From SPCO01 sp964427285 (GTDB taxonomy: Bacteria; Chloroflexota; Limnocylindria; Limnocylindrales; CSP1-4): 15,692 nt of DNA. Location of the stretch: the NCBI GenBank assembly GCA_964427285.1, contig CAYRTS010000071.1:1-15692 (forward strand), read 5' to 3'. Both the position numbers and the translations under genes were made by a program. A model generated the notes under the pieces. It was given only the letters and a program-made list of their open reading frames with translations, did no database searches and was not told where the DNA came from. Shown here one piece after another: positions 15,622 through 15,692 of this stretch (position 1 is its first letter; every line of letters begins with the position of its first letter).

Positions 15622-15692
15622 GGCGGCGGCGAGACCCGGCGGCGGCGAGACCCGGCGGCGGCGAGACCCGGCGGCGGCGAGACCCGGCGGCG
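15622..15692. repeat. 16-bp tandem repeat, 4.4 copies, continuing past the window
   Basis: The unit GGCGGCGGCGAGACCC occurs four times without any change (15622-15637, 15638-15653, 15654-15669, 15670-15685), followed by the first 7 bases of a fifth copy at the window edge. A 16-bp period is not a multiple of three, so an expressed in-frame repeat is unlikely; this looks like an intergenic minisatellite. The true copy number cannot be seen here. Perfect identity suggests recent expansion or active slippage. Confidence 0.95.

Overview
The window is a GC-rich bacterial chromosome segment with dense genes and short spacers. GTG starts and purine-rich ribosome sites are common. Gene content (an Ig-repeat secreted protein, a GerMN/Gmad2 lipoprotein, an MdlB-type ABC exporter with a long insert before Walker A, a CbbX-like AAA protein and pyrE) fits a high-GC Chloroflexota (for example a Limnocylindria-like lineage) or an actinobacterium. 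There is no rRNA or taxon-specific marker, so this placement is inference.

Layout. Positions 3-76 hold a tRNA-Pro(CGG) on the minus strand. Positions 161-7228 (minus) hold one 2355-residue secreted protein with 18 tandem Ig-like repeats of 106-110 residues, each carrying a conserved pair of cysteines. Upstream of it on the same strand are a GerMN-Gmad2 putative lipoprotein (7351-8220) and an ABC exporter (8361-10277). A 110-bp divergent spacer with a perfect 12-bp palindrome separates the exporter from a plus-strand dihydroorotate dehydrogenase family gene (10388-11479). Next, on the minus strand, comes a translationally coupled pair: a small YbjN/CesT-like (TY-chaperone-like) protein (12869-13324) and a CbbX/SpoVK-type AAA+ ATPase with a Clp-N-like N-terminal region (11529-12872). 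Upstream of these is orotate phosphoribosyltransferase pyrE (13465-14010). A 309-bp divergent spacer leads to a plus-strand L-asparaginase family gene (14320-15321). The last 371 bp have no convincing gene and end in a 16-bp tandem repeat running off the window edge.

How the genes relate. The left two thirds concern the cell envelope: exporter, putative lipoprotein, giant secreted protein. No sequence evidence links these three in one pathway beyond strand and order. The right third is mostly nucleotide and amino-acid metabolism (two pyrimidine genes on opposite strands about 2 kb apart, and an asparaginase) interrupted by the chaperone-like/AAA pair. The least understood items are the giant Cys-paired Ig-repeat protein with its structured leader and odd start region, and the chaperone-like/AAA+ pair.
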